The notes beneath the pieces were generated by a model. The model worked only from the letters and a program-made list of their open reading frames with translations. It made no database searches and was not told the origin of the DNA. Below are positions 6,256 through 13,578 of a stretch of 14,673 bases of DNA, one piece after another; within the stretch, counting starts at the first letter, position 1, and each line of letters starts with the position of its first letter. The stretch comes from TMED8 sp964468005. GTDB lineage: Bacteria; Pseudomonadota; Alphaproteobacteria; Rhodospirillales; Casp-alpha2. The translations under genes and the position numbers were made by a program. The DNA lies in assembly GCA_964468005.1 (NCBI GenBank), contig CAYXUT010000063.1:1-14673 (forward strand), written 5' to 3'.

Positions 6256-7407
6256 TTAAAACGATCTCGGCAAGCCGAGCACGTGTTCGGCAATGTAGCT
6301 GAGGATCAGGTTGGTGGAGATTGGCGCGATTTGGTATAGGCGCGTTTCGCGGAATTTACGCTCGACGTCGTATTCCTCTGCAAATCCAAAGCCGCCGTGG
6401 GTCTGCAGACACATATCGGCGGCCTTCCAGGACGCATCTGCGGCCAAAAGCTTGGCCATATTGGCCTCGGCACCGCAGCTTTTGCCGTCATCAAACATGT
6501 CAGCGGCACGTTCGACCATCAATGCGGCAGCCTGTAGTTCGGCGTAACTGCGCGCAATCGGGAACTGGATGCCCTGGTTCATGCCGATGGGACGATCGAA
6601 AACCTTTCGGTCGTTGGCATAACAGGTAGCCTTTTCGATAAACCAGCGACCGTCACCAATACACTCAGACGAAATTAGGATACGCTCAGCGTTCATGCCG
6701 TCCAGAATATAGCGGAACCCTTTGCCCTCTTCACCGACTAGAGAGGATGCCGGGATGATCAGGTCGTCGAAGAAGACTTCTGTGGTGGCGTGGTTGATCA
6801 TGGCACGGAGCGGTTTAATAGTGAGACCTTTTCCCTGAGCTTTCCTGATATCGACCAGAAACACAGACATGCCGTGGTGCGGCTTTTCGCCGACGTCGCG
6901 CGCCGCGGTTCGGGCAAGCAATAACATAAAGTCAGAATGCGCAATGCGCGATGTCCAAACCTTCTGGCCATTGACGCGATAGGTATCGCCCTCCTTTACT
7001 GCCGTGGTGCGGATGCGACTGGTGTCGGTGCCAGAGGTTGGCTCGGTAACACCGAAGGCCTGCAGACGAAGTTCGCCGGACGAGATGCCCGGCAGCAGCA
7101 AGCGCTTTTGTTCTTCACTTCCATGACGCAGCACGGTTCCCATGGTGTACATTTGCGCATGACAGGCGCCACCGTTGCACCCGGACGCATGGATTTCCTC
7201 CATCACCACCGCTGCTTCTGACATGCCGAGTCCGCTGCCACCATATTCTTCGGGGATCAAGCAGGACAGAAAGCCCGCTTCCGTCAGCGCACGGACGAAT
7301 TCTCCTGGATATTCCTGATTTCGGTCCTTTTCGCGCCAATACTCCCCCGGATATTGGCCGCATAGCTGCGCAACAGCATCGCGGATATCTTGATGTCTCT
7401 GAACCAT
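6256..7407 (-). CDS. Acyl-CoA dehydrogenase with isovaleryl-type catalytic Glu
   Basis: The 383-residue flavoprotein has all three acyl-CoA dehydrogenase domains. It has an N-terminal helical part with CLIPEEYGGSGLGMSEAAVV, a middle beta domain with FGVTEPTSGTDTSRIRTTA and NGQKVWTSR, and a C-terminal helical domain with QTHGGFGFAEEYDVERKFRE. It would form an alpha,beta double bond in a CoA ester and pass electrons to ETF. The usual YEGT catalytic Glu is missing: YQIAPISTNL stands there, with Pro at 362. A Glu at 241 in MNAERILISS aligns with the base of isovaleryl-CoA dehydrogenase. The ATG at 7407, with AGGGGG 9 nt upstream, is preferred over GTG 7416, which abuts that site. It is the first gene of the operon, and its stop overlaps the ribosome binding site of the MaoC gene. 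The substrate is probably branched or dicarboxylic. Confidence 0.92.
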   Translation of the reverse strand: MVQRHQDIRDAVAQLCGQYPGEYWREKDRNQEYPGEFVRALTEAGFLSCLIPEEYGGSGLGMSEAAVVMEEIHASGCNGGACHAQMYTMGTVLRHGSEEQKRLLLPGISSGELRLQAFGVTEPTSGTDTSRIRTTAVKEGDTYRVNGQKVWTSRIAHSDFMLLLARTAARDVGEKPHHGMSVFLVDIRKAQGKGLTIKPLRAMINHATTEVFFDDLIIPASSLVGEEGKGFRYILDGMNAERILISSECIGDGRWFIEKATCYANDRKVFDRPIGMNQGIQFPIARSYAELQAAALMVERAADMFDDGKSCGAEANMAKLLAADASWKAADMCLQTHGGFGFAEEYDVERKFRETRLYQIAPISTNLILSYIAEHVLGLPRSF

Positions 7408-7734
7408 AGGTCTCACCCCCTTTTACGCACGGCAGCGCCGAACCGCCCTCATACAGCCCGTTTTAGACGAACTGCCGGGAGCTTGAAATAGACGCCGGCC
7501 AAAATCTACCGAGCGAAACGCTAACGGAAACGTGCGTTCACCGTCGAAGTTTCCCAGTTTACCTTATATTCGGTACTCGTGATGGAAACGGATAGCTTCA
7601 TAATCCAAATCTTGACCAATACCCGGCCCGGACGTGAACATCCCGAAGAGCGATGAGGTTTCACCATTACCACATGATGAACATTGTCACCACGACGCAT
7701 TGGCAGTAATTCTGAGTAACTCCGGGGACCAACC
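7408..7734. other. Intergenic gap between dgcA and the CoA operon
   Basis: This should hold the promoter of the acyl-CoA dehydrogenase operon, but I see no clear -35/-10 pair. On the + strand an open stretch 7525-7656 reads moderately protein-like (FTVEVSQFTLYSVLVMETDS, then TNTRPGREHPEER) with an ATG at 7582 and no ribosome binding site. It may be a short remnant or chance. No terminator hairpin is obvious after dgcA. Confidence 0.3.
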
Positions 7735-8721
7735 CTAACCCCAAAGGCTGGGCTTTGGTGGGTGAACGTAACCCCTCTCAAAGATTAGCCCGTCCTCGCG
7801 GTCATCCTTGAGCAAAAGCGGCCCATCCAAGTCCACAAACTCAGCAAATGATGCCAGCATCATCGCCGGCGCCATGGCCAATGACGTGGCGACCATGCAA
7901 CCGACCATAATCTTGGTGCCATTCGCTTCGGCGGCACGCGCCAGGTTAAGGGCTTCCGTCAGGCCTCCTGTCTTGTCGAGCTTGATGTTGATCATGCCGT
8001 ACTTGCCGGCCATAGCCTCCAGATCATCTAAGATGTGGCAAGATTCATCCGCACAGATCAAAATTGGGCTCTCGTAGCCTGCGAGTGCCTTATCCTCCCC
8101 GACAGGGAGTGGTTGTTCAATCATCTCGACGCCAAGATCAGCAAGCGCCGGCGCCACCTCTAATAGAAGATCCATGTCCCAGGCCTCATTGGCATCGGCA
8201 ATGAGGCGGCTTTTAGGCTGGGCCAACCGGACGGCGGTCATCCGTGCCACCACATCAAAGGCATTGAGCTTGACCTTGATCAGCGGCGCCGAGCCAAGTT
8301 CAAACGCCGACTGCCCCATCCTGTCCACATCCCCGATAGAAATAGTCTGTGCAGTAAGTGTCGGCTTTGGTTCTGGCACTTCCGCCAGATCCCAAACCGG
8401 CGAGCCCTTAAGTTTCGCCTCCAAATCCCAAAGTGCGGCGTCCAACGCATTACGCCCGGCTCCGGGCGAGCTGACATACAGCAAGGCATCGCGTTCCATG
8501 CCGTCTTCAACAACCTGCTTGCGCGACGCCACCTCTTCACGCACGTTTTTCATGGTCTCGCCATAATGAGCGTAGGGCACACACTCGCCACGTCCGGTAT
8601 AGCCATTTTCGGAGACCTCAGCGACCAGAACCTCGGCCTCCGTCTTAGTGCCGCGCGAGATAGTGAACGGCTGTGCCAGCGGCCAGAACTCGGTTCTGAG
8701 CGCCAGTTTTCGTTGTCTCAC
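7735..8721 (-). CDS. dgcA: N-acetyl-D-glutamate racemase DgcA (enolase superfamily, dipeptide-epimerase-like)
   Basis: The 328-residue protein belongs to the muconate-lactonizing branch of the enolase superfamily, in the L-Ala-D/L-Glu epimerase group. DgcA racemises N-acetyl-D-glutamate to N-acetyl-L-glutamate in the D-glutamate pathway described for marine Proteobacteria. All superfamily residues are visible. The KVK motif with catalytic Lys 151 is in PLIKVKLN; the metal ligands are Asp 176 (LIADANEAW), Glu 202 (MIEQPL) and Asp 225 (ICADES); the opposite lysine is Lys 247 in INIKLDKTGG. The start is GTG 8721, which overlaps the dgcN stop as GTGA, so the two are translationally coupled. The dgcN partner is what separates this assignment from a muropeptide epimerase; that alternative function remains possible. 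Confidence 0.87.
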   Translation of the reverse strand: MRQRKLALRTEFWPLAQPFTISRGTKTEAEVLVAEVSENGYTGRGECVPYAHYGETMKNVREEVASRKQVVEDGMERDALLYVSSPGAGRNALDAALWDLEAKLKGSPVWDLAEVPEPKPTLTAQTISIGDVDRMGQSAFELGSAPLIKVKLNAFDVVARMTAVRLAQPKSRLIADANEAWDMDLLLEVAPALADLGVEMIEQPLPVGEDKALAGYESPILICADESCHILDDLEAMAGKYGMINIKLDKTGGLTEALNLARAAEANGTKIMVGCMVATSLAMAPAMMLASFAEFVDLDGPLLLKDDREDGLIFERGYVHPPKPSLWG

Positions 8722-9716
8722 GGTAGATTGTCCACCAGTTTGCCAACACCCGTCTTGACCGGATCGACGGCCGGAAGACCATGCTCGTCTTCTAGGCCGG
8801 CGAGATAGGCATCCGCATCTTCATCGCCCAAGGCCTGGGTATTGACTGCGATGCCAATCCACTTTGCCGCCGGATTAGTCAGCCGTGCAGCTGTCCCGTT
8901 GGCAGCGATGCACTCGGCGATACCGGGCAGCGGATATTCCGGCAAACCGCGCATGTGGCCACGCGTCGGCTCGTGGCACAGCACCAGCGCATCTGCCTGC
9001 GCACCGTGCAAGAGGCCCAAGCTGACACCCGCATACGAGGCATGGAACAAAGAACCTTGCCCCTCAATCAAATCCCAATGATCAGGATCGTTGTCGGGCG
9101 CCAGCCATTCCGTCGCGCCGGAAATAAAGTCAGCAACTACAGCATCGACAGAAACACCATTGCCAGCAATGAAAATGCCGGTTTGCCCGGTGGCTCGGAA
9201 GGTCGCCATCATGCCACGTGCTTGCATTTCGCGCTCCAAGGCAAGGGCGGTATACATCTTGCCTACCGAACAGTCGGTGCCGACTGGCAGCAAACGTTTT
9301 CCAAGACGCTTCTTGCCGCTGGCCACGTTGAAACTGCGAGTTGGATGTCGGACATCGCTCAACTGGCGACCATTGGCCTCGGCTGCGTTCTTAATGGCCG
9401 GAGTGTCGCCCAATCGGTTGTGCAAACCGCTGGCGATATCGAAGCCAAGCTCAAGGGCGTTTACCAAAACCTCAACCCACGTATCAGACATGACCCCGCC
9501 CCGATTGGCGACGCCGACAATCAAGGTCTTTGCGCCCGCCTCAGCGGCATCCTTGAGCGTCATGTCGGGCAACCCCAGATCCGCGTTACAACCATCCAAC
9601 CGAAGTTGCCCCAAGCAAATATCCGGCCGCCAATGAACGACGCCAGCCGCCGTCTTCGCCGCCAACTGATCGACGGCATTACCAAGAAACATCAAATAAG
9701 GCGTTCTCATAGACAT
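8718..9716 (-). CDS. dgcN: D-glutamate N-acetyltransferase DgcN (DUF1611 family)
   Basis: The 332-residue protein is of the DUF1611 family, whose member DgcN N-acetylates D-glutamate as the first step of a D-glutamate catabolic route. An N-terminal Rossmann-like part holds IVGVANRGGVM (66-76) and ASGLHNRL (95-102). The C-terminal P-loop domain carries a Walker-A-like GTDCSVGK (146-153), RATGQTGIFIAG (174-185), DLIEGQGSLFHA (215-226), HEPTRGHMRGL and a final KTGVGKLVD. Start options are ATG 9716 and ATG 9710; no strong ribosome binding site precedes either. It is the first gene of the dgcN-dgcA operon, with its stop overlapping the dgcA GTG. Regulation is unknown: no DgcR-type regulator gene is in the window, and a palindrome lies about 105-125 nt upstream. 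Confidence 0.88.
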   Translation of the reverse strand: MSMRTPYLMFLGNAVDQLAAKTAAGVVHWRPDICLGQLRLDGCNADLGLPDMTLKDAAEAGAKTLIVGVANRGGVMSDTWVEVLVNALELGFDIASGLHNRLGDTPAIKNAAEANGRQLSDVRHPTRSFNVASGKKRLGKRLLPVGTDCSVGKMYTALALEREMQARGMMATFRATGQTGIFIAGNGVSVDAVVADFISGATEWLAPDNDPDHWDLIEGQGSLFHASYAGVSLGLLHGAQADALVLCHEPTRGHMRGLPEYPLPGIAECIAANGTAARLTNPAAKWIGIAVNTQALGDEDADAYLAGLEDEHGLPAVDPVKTGVGKLVDNLP

Positions 9717-9821
9717 GTAGGCACCCTACTCCGCATAGACATCACAATTATTAGAACTCAACATAACCCATCACATACTTTCTAGCAGAGCTAATCAAGC
9801 GCTCTTGGTGAAGGCGTAGCA

Positions 9822-9841
9822 GGCCGCTATACAAGGCGGCC
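9822..9841. repeat. Perfect 6-bp inverted repeat upstream of dgcN
   Basis: GGCCGC and GCGGCC flank an 8-base TATACAAG spacer in the gap between dgcN and the divergent hydrolase remnant. It could be an operator for dgcN-dgcA or a chance hairpin. There is no T-run, so it is not a terminator. Confidence 0.3.
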
Positions 9842-9845
9842 CAAT

Positions 9846-10133
9846 TTGAGGAGTTCGCCCATAGCCCATGTCGTTCCCGCCCGCCCCTCCCCTGCCGTCT
9901 CCACTGCCGGCAGCATCGATCTGTTTCCGTTCAGCCGGGTCTATTGCGTTGAACGCAATTGCGCCGAACATGCGCGCGAGATAGGCCATGGTCCCATGAG
10001 CCAGCCGACGTTCTTCTTCGCCAAGACACCCAAGGTTTTTTTAGCGGCTTCCCGCGACGATGGCGACGCGGACTTCCCTTACCCTGCGACATCTCAGGGT
10101 GTCCGCCACTATATCCCGGACGCTCCGAATTAG
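9846..10133 (+). pseudogene. N-terminal remnant of a fumarylacetoacetate hydrolase (FAH) family gene
   Basis: The frame encodes the typical start of FAH-family proteins of the fumarylpyruvate hydrolase/YcgM type: LFPFSRVYCVERNCAEHARE, then IGH and PTFFFAKTPKVF, then FPYPATS. Intact members usually read FPVRRIYCVGRNYAAHAREMG, FFFAKPADA and YPPATxxLHHEIEL. Here the VGRNY motif has become VERNC, the metal-binding HHEIEL segment is lost in this frame, and TAG ends it at 10131-10133. A shifted frame shows SELVFS at about 10126-10143, perhaps the displaced ELV part. About two thirds of the family domain, including the catalytic metal site, is missing. No ribosome binding site or good start is evident (the open frame begins with TTG). 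It lies divergent from dgcN and before a terminator. Confidence 0.75.
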
Positions 10134-10240
10134 TGTTTTCCACATCGCAGGCCTATAACTGCACCAAGGCCTTTTGTTGGCGTGCGTGTCCCCAGAGTAT
10201 TGACGTGCTGCGTGTGAAATGGCCAGGAAGACAGCTTTCC

Positions 10241-10281
10241 GCCGTTTCGCGACAAAATGTCATGAAACGGCCTTATTTTTT
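10241..10281 (+). terminator. Rho-independent terminator behind the FAH remnant
   Basis: A perfect 8-bp stem GCCGTTTC (10241-10248) with GAAACGGC (10264-10271) encloses a second 4-bp stem GACA/TGTC with loop AAA. It is followed by CTTATTTTTTCC. This is a strong intrinsic terminator, probably the original 3' end of the FAH-family gene. It sits about 60 nt before the STAS gene, which must therefore have its own promoter after the hairpin. Confidence 0.8.
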
Positions 10282-10342
10282 CCTTCGATTGGTCATACCT
10301 ACCTCGCAAACTGTGAACATGTAAAACATCATAGAGGCAGCG

Positions 10343-10624
10343 ATGAGAATTTTTTGGGTTCAAGGTTCACTGGACATAACCAACGTCACAGAACGTCTCG
10401 ATCAGGCAAGAAAAGTTCTTGTCCACGAACGCGGCCTGGCCTTGGATTTGACCCGTGTGACTTGGATCGACAGCGCCGGCATGGCCGGACTAGTGCAACT
10501 CCTGGCCGGTGCTAAGGCACTAGGCGCTGAATTTCACCTGACTGGTGCCAGCGCGGCGGTAATCCGCGCGCTTGATTGCGCCAGATTGGACAAGCTGTTT
10601 CCGGTGCGGGGTCAACTAGACTGA
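10343..10624 (+). CDS. Single-domain STAS protein (anti-sigma-factor antagonist/MlaB-like)
   Basis: The 93-residue protein is a complete STAS domain: a beta strand MRIFWVQGSLDI, then the hallmark ALDLTRVTWIDSAGMAGLVQL (33-53) with Ser 44 at the position phosphorylated in SpoIIAA, then KALGAEFHLTGAS and a C-terminal helix with RLDKLF. STAS proteins work by binding partners: anti-sigma kinases in SpoIIAA types, or the Mla phospholipid transporter ATPase in MlaB. A GAGG at 10334-10337 lies 5 nt before the ATG. No kinase, phosphatase or mla gene is nearby, so the partner is unknown. It must be transcribed from a short region after the terminator at 10241-10281. Confidence 0.85.
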   Translation: MRIFWVQGSLDITNVTERLDQARKVLVHERGLALDLTRVTWIDSAGMAGLVQLLAGAKALGAEFHLTGASAAVIRALDCARLDKLFPVRGQLD

Positions 10625-10796
10625 GTTTCTTATCCTATTCTTTGTCTTCTTCGCCAACAGATCGTCGATCTAGAAGCCTTGGAGCATGATCATGTCGAGG
10701 TCGTAACCGCCCCCCAACCCCAACTCATCATCCGAACGCGTGCGCACAATCAGCGTACAAGAGCTTTAAATGGCAGCAATCTCTTCATGGAAACCC
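10625..10796. other. Left half of the gap after the STAS gene
   Basis: No convincing gene, RNA or terminator is visible. A 5-bp palindrome AGATC/GATCT occurs near 10661-10673 without a T-run. Open frames here, on either strand, are short and have no ribosome binding site or recognisable motif. It may be decayed sequence belonging with the transposase remnant that follows. Confidence 0.3.
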
Positions 10797-11012
10797 CACA
10801 GCACTATCGCCGCCCCAGAGCACGACCATCGGCGCACCACGACATTCCTGACGGCTCTCCGCTGCGATTGACAGACCAAACCATGTGTCATCAACGGTGC
10901 CAGATTCCTAGGCTATGTCGAACAGTTTCTTGTTCAGACCTTGTGCGCCGACGACATCGTCATCATGGACAACCTCTACGGTCAGAAGACAAATGCGCAA
11001 TTTCTTTTATAA
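10797..11012 (+). pseudogene. IS630-family transposase remnant (DDE region)
   Basis: Read in the frame containing base 10836, the stretch gives TIAAPEHDHRRTTTFLTALR, CD, a TGA stop at 10869-10871, then QTKPCVINGARFLGYVEQFL, VQTLCADDIVIMDN and a TAA at 11010-11012. This is the middle of an IS630/Tc1-mariner-type transposase: the TTTFVAAL strand, the GxxFLxYVEQFLVPTL helix and the DIVIMDN strand with a catalytic Asp. The usual SHK after MDNL is YGQK here. Both ends of the gene, one catalytic position and any terminal inverted repeats are missing, so it cannot be active. It lies between the STAS gene and the converging FAD/GcvT dehydrogenase gene. Confidence 0.75.
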
Positions 11013-11047
11013 ATGCCGGATATGCTTCAAACTAAATCGGAAAATCT

Positions 11048-13510
11048 CTAGGCTCGGATTTTGCTATTTTTCGCATCATAAAAGGGGCGAAGCGACGCTT
11101 TTGCCCCGTACTTGATCCCAGCAACCTCAATCTCGAACCGCCCAGCTTCAACAAAATCCACCGTTACTCCATCGGCATGGGACACGTAACCGAGGGCCGC
11201 GGCACTGCCGAGCGCATGGGCGTACATGCCTGACGTTACGTATCCGACGATTGCGCCGTCGCAGTAAACCGGCTCATTGTGATAGACTAAGGGCTCTGGG
11301 TCGGTCAGCAAAAACTGCACCAATCGTTTCGTGGTAGGTTCTCCGCGCTGGCGCAAGAGCACTTCCTTGCCGATGAAGCCTTTGGGTTTATCCCAGGCAA
11401 CCGCGAACCCAAGCCCCGCCTCAAGCGGCGTTTCCTCATCAGATATATCGTGGCCCCAATGACGATAGCCCTTTTCCATTCGGAGTGAATTGACCGCATG
11501 CATACCAACATGCTTGAGGCTAATATCGGCGCCTGCCTTGACTAAGGCCTCATAGATGCCGCCGACATATTCCGTTGGAATGTAGAGTTCCCAGCCGAGT
11601 TCGCCCACATAGGTGATTCGCGACGCCCGAGCACGCGCATAACCGATCTCGATTTCGCGGCTGGTGCCAAACGGAAAGGCGGCATTGGAAAGATCATTCG
11701 GCGTCAAAGGTTGCAAGAAATCACGTGCTTTTGGCCCCATTACAGCCAATACGGCATACCCCGAGGTGACATCTGTTACCACTGCGCGGGCATCATCGGC
11801 AATATGATGGGTGAGCCAATGAAAATCGCGGACCTGCGAGCCGGCCGAGGTTACGATAAGATAGTCATCTGTCGCGAGTCGAGTGATCGTTAAATCAGCT
11901 TCAATGCAACCACGTTCGTTGAGCCATTGGGTGTAGACGATCTTGCCGGGTTCAACAGCGACGTCGTTGGCACAAACCTGACCGAGGGCCTTTTCGGCAT
12001 CGGCACCTTGAACCCGGTACTTAGCAAACGATGTCATGTCCATGAGACCAACATTCTCGCGCACCGCCATGTGTTCGGCTGCCGAATGATCGAACCAATT
12101 CTGGCGTTTGAAGCTGTATTCGTACTTGGGTTCGATTTCGCCTGGCGCATACCAGTTGGGACGTTCCCAACCTGCTACTTCACCAAAGCAGGCCCCTTGC
12201 GCGGCATGTTTCTCGTGCAAGGGCATACGGCGTACGCCCCGCGAGGTCTCATACTGGTAGAATGGCCAGTGCACCGCATATAGAAGCCCCAAAGTTTCTG
12301 TTACCCGGTCATGCAAATAGCGGCCATTCGACTGAAACGGCATGTTGCGGCGAATATCGACGCCGTTGAGATCCATCGGGGGATAGCCATCTCGAATCCA
12401 ATCGGTCAGCACGTTACCGATGCCCCCGGCGGACTGAATACCGATGGAATTGAGGCCAGCCGCGATGTATAGGTTTTCGACCTCGGGTGCTAGACCCAGA
12501 TGGTATCGGTTATCGGGCGTGAAACTCTCGGGTCCGCAGAAAAAAGTCTGGATACCAACGTTCTCAAGTGCCGGCACGCGCTCGATAGCTTTCATCAGCA
12601 CCGGCTCGAAATGGTCAAAATCGTCCGGCAGTTGGTCAAAACAGAAATCCTCTGGGATGCCGTCCATTCCCCAGGGCTTGGCGATTGGCTCAAAAGCGCC
12701 CAACAAAATCTTGCCGGCATCTTCCTTATAGTAAGCCCAAGCGTCGTAATCGCGCAGTACCGGCAAGTCGGGCGTCACCCCTTCGAAGGGTTCGGTAACG
12801 ATATAGAAATGCTCGCACGCATGCAGCGGCACATGGACGCCGATACTGGCTGCCAGAGTGCGTGTCCACATGCCGCACGACAGCACCACGTGCTTAGCGC
12901 TAATTTCGCCCTGATCCGTCACTACGCCGACGGCTCGGCCATCTTCAACAACTACCTCGTCAACGAGGGTGTTCTCAAGAATCCGCGCGCCACCCATCCT
13001 CGCACCCTTGGCCAAGGCCTGGGAAATACCCACGGGATCGGCCTGCCCATCAGATGGGATGAAGATGCCGCCGACTAGCCCTTTGGTACTGATCAGTGGG
13101 TAATGGTCCTTGCAACCCTCGGGACCAAGCACATCAACCTGCAAGTCAAATACTTTGGCCATGTCGGCGCGGCGAACCAAGTCTTCCATTCGCCCCTCAC
13201 TAGTCGCCAGCGATAACGACCCGTTAACCTTGTAGCCGATGGCCTGGCCGGTTTCCCGTTCGAGATCGAGGTAAAGCTCAGCCGTGTATTTGGCAAGTTG
13301 CGTCATGTTTTGGGAATCACGCAACTGCCCGATCAATCCGGCGGCATGCCACGTCGTGCCTGATGTCAATTGCTTGCGCTCAACCAACACAACGTCGGTG
13401 ATCCCAGCCTTGGTCAGGCAATAAGCAATGGCACAACCAATCACGCCGCCCCCGACAATGACCACCTCAGCCTGGTTCGGTAATCGTTTTTTGGTAATCG
13501 CATCGGCCAT
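11048..13510 (-). CDS. FAD-dependent dehydrogenase fused to GcvT (dimethylglycine/sarcosine dehydrogenase family)
   Basis: The 820-residue protein oxidises an N-methyl amine such as dimethylglycine or sarcosine and hands the one-carbon unit to tetrahydrofolate. The DAO/FAD domain (about 15-375) opens with VVIVGGGVIGCAIAY. TSGTTWHAAGL contains His 55, the position where mammalian DMGDH and SARDH bind FAD covalently. CGPESFTPDNRYHLG and GIQSAGGIG close the domain. A middle linker domain follows to about 440, then GcvT (about 450-705; GELGWELYIP, GMHAVNSLRMEKGYRHWGHD) and GcvT-C (about 725-805; GYVTSGMYAHALG). ATG 13510 has GGAG 8 nt upstream; the TTG at 13528 lies before that site and is rejected. 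Length fits the family. It is 68 nt downstream of dtd on the same strand. Substrate cannot be fixed; many marine alphaproteobacteria carry several paralogues. Confidence 0.92.
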   Translation of the reverse strand: MADAITKKRLPNQAEVVIVGGGVIGCAIAYCLTKAGITDVVLVERKQLTSGTTWHAAGLIGQLRDSQNMTQLAKYTAELYLDLERETGQAIGYKVNGSLSLATSEGRMEDLVRRADMAKVFDLQVDVLGPEGCKDHYPLISTKGLVGGIFIPSDGQADPVGISQALAKGARMGGARILENTLVDEVVVEDGRAVGVVTDQGEISAKHVVLSCGMWTRTLAASIGVHVPLHACEHFYIVTEPFEGVTPDLPVLRDYDAWAYYKEDAGKILLGAFEPIAKPWGMDGIPEDFCFDQLPDDFDHFEPVLMKAIERVPALENVGIQTFFCGPESFTPDNRYHLGLAPEVENLYIAAGLNSIGIQSAGGIGNVLTDWIRDGYPPMDLNGVDIRRNMPFQSNGRYLHDRVTETLGLLYAVHWPFYQYETSRGVRRMPLHEKHAAQGACFGEVAGWERPNWYAPGEIEPKYEYSFKRQNWFDHSAAEHMAVRENVGLMDMTSFAKYRVQGADAEKALGQVCANDVAVEPGKIVYTQWLNERGCIEADLTITRLATDDYLIVTSAGSQVRDFHWLTHHIADDARAVVTDVTSGYAVLAVMGPKARDFLQPLTPNDLSNAAFPFGTSREIEIGYARARASRITYVGELGWELYIPTEYVGGIYEALVKAGADISLKHVGMHAVNSLRMEKGYRHWGHDISDEETPLEAGLGFAVAWDKPKGFIGKEVLLRQRGEPTTKRLVQFLLTDPEPLVYHNEPVYCDGAIVGYVTSGMYAHALGSAAALGYVSHADGVTVDFVEAGRFEIEVAGIKYGAKASLRPFYDAKNSKIRA

Positions 13511-13578
13511 TCTTGTATCTCCGCTCAACAGCCAGAACCCTAGCAGTCACTCTGCCGACAATCCCTCTCTGGAGCAAT

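Noticed and set aside
8955..9785. 276-codon + strand open frame
   Set aside because: It lies antisense to dgcN, which has family motifs throughout. The shadow frame has no motif and no ribosome binding site.
10134..10324. Second-frame continuation of the FAH remnant as protein
   Set aside because: Part of it is the terminator hairpin at 10241-10281, and beyond a possible SELVF match I could not align it with the FAH family.
10679..11035. 118-codon + strand ORF as a gene
   Set aside because: Its translation is low-complexity and His/Arg-rich. The IS630 transposase similarity lies in a different frame over the same bases.
12500..13078. 192-codon + strand open frame
   Set aside because: Antisense to the FAD domain of the GcvT-fused dehydrogenase; its translation shows no domain.
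13511..13528. TTG start for the FAD/GcvT dehydrogenase
   Set aside because: It would lie upstream of the GGAG that is well placed for ATG 13510.
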